Below are positions 61,761-64,000 of a stretch of 64,000 nucleotides of DNA, one piece after another. This stretch comes from an uncultured Burkholderiales bacterium (GTDB lineage: Bacteria > Pseudomonadota > Gammaproteobacteria > Burkholderiales > Burkholderiaceae_C), in NCBI GenBank assembly GCA_937927685.1, contig CALBSC010000072.1, positions 1 to 64,000 on the forward strand, given 5' to 3'. The notes below the pieces were generated by a model. The model was not told the DNA's origin. It saw only the letters and a list, made by a program, of their open reading frames with translations, and made no database searches. The position numbers and the translations under genes were made by a program. Numbering within the stretch: position 1 is the first letter of the stretch; each line of letters begins with the position of its first letter.

Positions 61761-62852
61761 TCAGGTGTCCTTGGACACCTTGATGGTCGGGAACTTGGAG
61801 GAAAAGTCCTTGGCCCGCGCAGCCACGCGAATGGCCACCTCGCGCGCCAGCATCTGGTAGGTGGCCGCAATCGCGCTGGTGGGGTCGGCCACCACGGTGG
61901 GGCGGCCACCATCGGCGTGCACACGGATGTTCAGGTCCAGTGGCAAGCCACCCAGGTAGTCCACCCCCAGTTCCCCGGCCATGCGGCGACCGCCGTCCTG
62001 GCCGAAGATGTGCTCGGCGTGGCCACACTGGGTGCACACATGGACCGCCATGTTTTCCACCAGGCCGAGGATGGGGACCCCCACCTTCTCGAACATGCGG
62101 ATGCCTTTGCGGGCATCGAGCAGGGCGATGTCCTGGGGCGTGGTGACGATCACCGCGCCCGTCAGGGGCACGCGCTGGCTCAGGGTGAGCTGGATGTCGC
62201 CGGTGCCCGGTGGCATGTCGACGATGAGGTAGTCCAGGTCTTTCCAGTTGGTTTGCCGCAGCAACTGCTCCAGCGCCTGGGTGGCCATGGGGCCACGCCA
62301 GATCATGGCGTCATCGGGGTTGACGAGAAAGCCGATGGACATCACCTGCACGCCGTGGTTTTCCATCGGCTCCATGCTCTTGCCATCTTCGGTTTCCGGG
62401 CGACCTTCAATGCCCATCATCATGGGCTGGCTGGGGCCGTAGATGTCGGCATCGAGCAGTCCCACGCGAGCGCCTTCGGCGGCCAGGGCCAGCGCCAGGT
62501 TGGCCGCCGTCGTGCTCTTGCCCACCCCCCCCTTGCCCGACGCCACCGCAATGATGTTGCGCACCTGGGGCAACAGTTGCACACCGCGCTGGGCGGCATG
62601 GGCCGTCACGCGGGTGCTGATGTTGACCGAGACGTTGCCCACACCGGGCACCGCCTTGGCCGCACTGATGAGGGCCTGACGCAAAGCGGGGTGCTGGCTG
62701 CGTGCGGGGTAGCCCATCTCGAGGTCGAAGGCCACGTCGCCGCCCTGAATCTGCAGGTTGCGCAGCGCCTTGGTCGTGACAAAGTCTTTGCCCGTGTTGG
62801 GGTCGGTCACGGCCTGCAGGGCGGCCAGGAGGGTGGGTTCGGTCAGGGACAT
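61761..62852 (-). CDS. apbC: Iron-sulfur cluster carrier protein ApbC/Mrp
   Basis: Cytoplasmic P-loop ATPase (363 residues) that binds and transfers [4Fe-4S] clusters. N-terminal MIP18/DUF59 domain (1-85), deviant Walker A GKGGVGKST at 107-115, LDADIYGPSQPMM, and the cluster-ligand pair C273/C276 in HVCTQCGH. Length and order match E. coli Mrp. Divergent from metG, as in many proteobacteria. Confidence 0.96.
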   Translation of the reverse strand: MSLTEPTLLAALQAVTDPNTGKDFVTTKALRNLQIQGGDVAFDLEMGYPARSQHPALRQALISAAKAVPGVGNVSVNISTRVTAHAAQRGVQLLPQVRNIIAVASGKGGVGKSTTAANLALALAAEGARVGLLDADIYGPSQPMMMGIEGRPETEDGKSMEPMENHGVQVMSIGFLVNPDDAMIWRGPMATQALEQLLRQTNWKDLDYLIVDMPPGTGDIQLTLSQRVPLTGAVIVTTPQDIALLDARKGIRMFEKVGVPILGLVENMAVHVCTQCGHAEHIFGQDGGRRMAGELGVDYLGGLPLDLNIRVHADGGRPTVVADPTSAIAATYQMLAREVAIRVAARAKDFSSKFPTIKVSKDT

Positions 62853-62966
62853 GAAGGGCTCCGCAAATCAGCCGGCTAGTCTATCCAACCTGATGCGACC
62901 TCGAATCCCTCAGGGTTGCTGGGGGCCGCAGCGGTTGCCCCGAAGGGCGCCGGACGGTCCCTGACC

Positions 62967-62972
62967 TAAAAT
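62967..62972 (+). promoter_or_regulatory. Candidate -10 of metG
   Basis: TAAAAT in the 181-nt divergent gap between apbC and metG, giving a leader of about 55 nt. The rest of the gap shows TAGACT on the minus strand, a possible -10 of apbC. Confidence 0.4.
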
Positions 62973-63033
62973 CCCGGTCTCGTTCCCTCCGACCCTTAGC
63001 GATTCCGCCGCCCCGTGGCTGCGGACCTGACTC

Positions 63034-64000
63034 ATGTCCCAACGCCAACTGTTTGTCACCACCGCCCTGCCGTACGCCAATGGCAAGTTCCACATTGGCC
63101 ACATCATGGAGTACATCCAGGCCGACATCTGGGTGCGGGTGATGCGCATGCAGGGCCACGAGGTGCATTTCGTCTGCGCCGACGACGCGCATGGCGCGCC
63201 CATCATGATTGCCGCCGAAAAGGCCGGGGTCACGCCACAGCAGTTCGTGGCCAATATTGCGGCGGGTCGCAAACCCTACCTGGACGGGTTTCACATCGGC
63301 TTTGACAACTGGCACAGCACCGATGGTCCGGAAAACCACGACCTGGCCAAGGCGGTCTACCTCGACCTCAAGAAAGCCGGCCTGATCGAAACCCGCACCA
63401 TCGAGCAGTTCTATGACCCCGACAAGGGCATGTTCCTGCCCGACCGCTTCATCAAGGGCGAGTGCCCCAAGTGCGGCGCCAAAGACCAGTACGGCGACAA
63501 CTGTGAAAGTTGCGGGGCGGTGTACTCGCCCACCGAACTGAAGAACCCCTACTCGGCGCTCTCAGGCGCCACCCCGGTGCTGCGCACCTCCGAGCACTTC
63601 TTCTTCAAGCTGTCCGATCCGCGTTGCCTGGACTTCCTGGCGCAATGGACTCACAGTGGGGCAGTGCAACCCGAGGTGCTGAACAAGATTGCCGAGTGGA
63701 TCGAACCCGGCGAGGACGGCAAGCCCAAAATGGGCGACTGGGACATCTCACGCGACGCGCCCTACTTCGGCATCGAGATTCCGGACGCGCCGGGCAAGTA
63801 CTTCTACGTCTGGCTGGATGCGCCCATCGGCTACCTGGCCTCGCTCAAGAACTACTTTGGCAAGATCGGCAAGAATTACGAGGCCTTCATGGCCGACCCG
63901 TCGGTGGAGCAGTACCACTTCATTGGCAAGGACATCATCACCTTCCACACGCTGTTCTGGCCGGCCATGCTGTATTTCAGCGGCCGCAAGGTACCCAACG
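63034..64000 (+). CDS. metG: Methionine--tRNA ligase, 5' part (continues past window)
   Basis: Class Ia synthetase, first 322 residues. HIGH motif in PYANGKFHIGHIMEY (HIGH at 20-23), then a zinc-binding knuckle CPKCGAKDQYGDNCESCG near 146-163, typical of the MetG1-type with four cysteines. The KMSKS and C-terminal domains lie beyond the window. The frame is open to the last base. Divergent from apbC, a common pairing. Confidence 0.97.
   Translation, partial: MSQRQLFVTTALPYANGKFHIGHIMEYIQADIWVRVMRMQGHEVHFVCADDAHGAPIMIAAEKAGVTPQQFVANIAAGRKPYLDGFHIGFDNWHSTDGPENHDLAKAVYLDLKKAGLIETRTIEQFYDPDKGMFLPDRFIKGECPKCGAKDQYGDNCESCGAVYSPTELKNPYSALSGATPVLRTSEHFFFKLSDPRCLDFLAQWTHSGAVQPEVLNKIAEWIEPGEDGKPKMGDWDISRDAPYFGIEIPDAPGKYFYVWLDAPIGYLASLKNYFGKIGKNYEAFMADPSVEQYHFIGKDIITFHTLFWPAMLYFSGRKVPN

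Overview
The window is a GC-rich, gene-dense chromosomal segment of a betaproteobacterium, most likely family Comamonadaceae (order Burkholderiales). The pointers are conserved gene blocks (ftsK-lolA-rarA; ribF-ileS-lspA; recJ-PHP-yciO-M50 peptidase-trpS; a complete System I ccm cluster), abundant Bug/TctC solute-binding proteins and an isolated livHMGF transporter. I saw no CRISPR array, prophage, insertion sequence, integron or rRNA operon; this is core chromosome rather than an island.

Layout: 1-4.5 kb: 3' end of valS, galU, then a leftward cysM-Nudix-tusA operon and tRNA-Leu(CAA). 4.6-11.1 kb: three orphan Bug/TctC proteins, an Old Yellow Enzyme, an SDR-like epimerase and a 2Fe-2S/flavin reductase. 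11.1-14.6 kb: livHMGF without a binding protein. 14.7-20.8 kb: ftsK-lolA-rarA, trxB and rpmB-rpmG. 20.9-27.2 kb: fatty acid desaturase, RsmB-type rRNA methyltransferase, and an HNH-purN-acyl-CoA dehydrogenase pair operon. 27.2-33.9 kb: ribF, ileS, lspA, quinone reductase, DMT exporter. 33.9-41.5 kb: atypical SDR, second DMT exporter, tctBA, spermidine-synthase-like protein, TatD, lolD and lolC. 41.6-49.3 kb: a phosphoglycerate-mutase-like protein, recJ, PHP phosphatase, third DMT exporter, yciO, M50 protease, trpS and an orphan LuxR-type regulator. 49.3-57.5 kb: leftward ccmABCDEFGHI headed by a FemAB/GNAT-like gene. 57.5-64 kb: a small membrane protein, a LON-domain protein, a fourth Bug protein, a NUDT19-like Nudix hydrolase, an MFS transporter, apbC and the 5' part of metG.

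Functionally most genes are housekeeping: four aminoacyl-tRNA synthetases, lipoprotein biogenesis (lspA, lolA, lolC, lolD), cytochrome c maturation, DNA maintenance (ftsK, rarA, recJ, TatD) and cofactor or sulfur metabolism. The accessory flavour comes from uptake of organic acids and amino acids (four Bug proteins, tctBA, liv) and acyl-CoA catabolism.

No clearly new defence or biosynthetic system was found. The most interesting signals are regulatory: a recurring -10-like hexamer exactly six bases ahead of start codons (candidate leaderless transcripts), a palindromic candidate operator embedded in the 3' end of purN ahead of the acyl-CoA dehydrogenase pair, palindromes ahead of tctB and inside the ccm cluster, and a likely CTG start for the LON-domain gene. 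Promoter, operator and start calls were made by eye and are inference.
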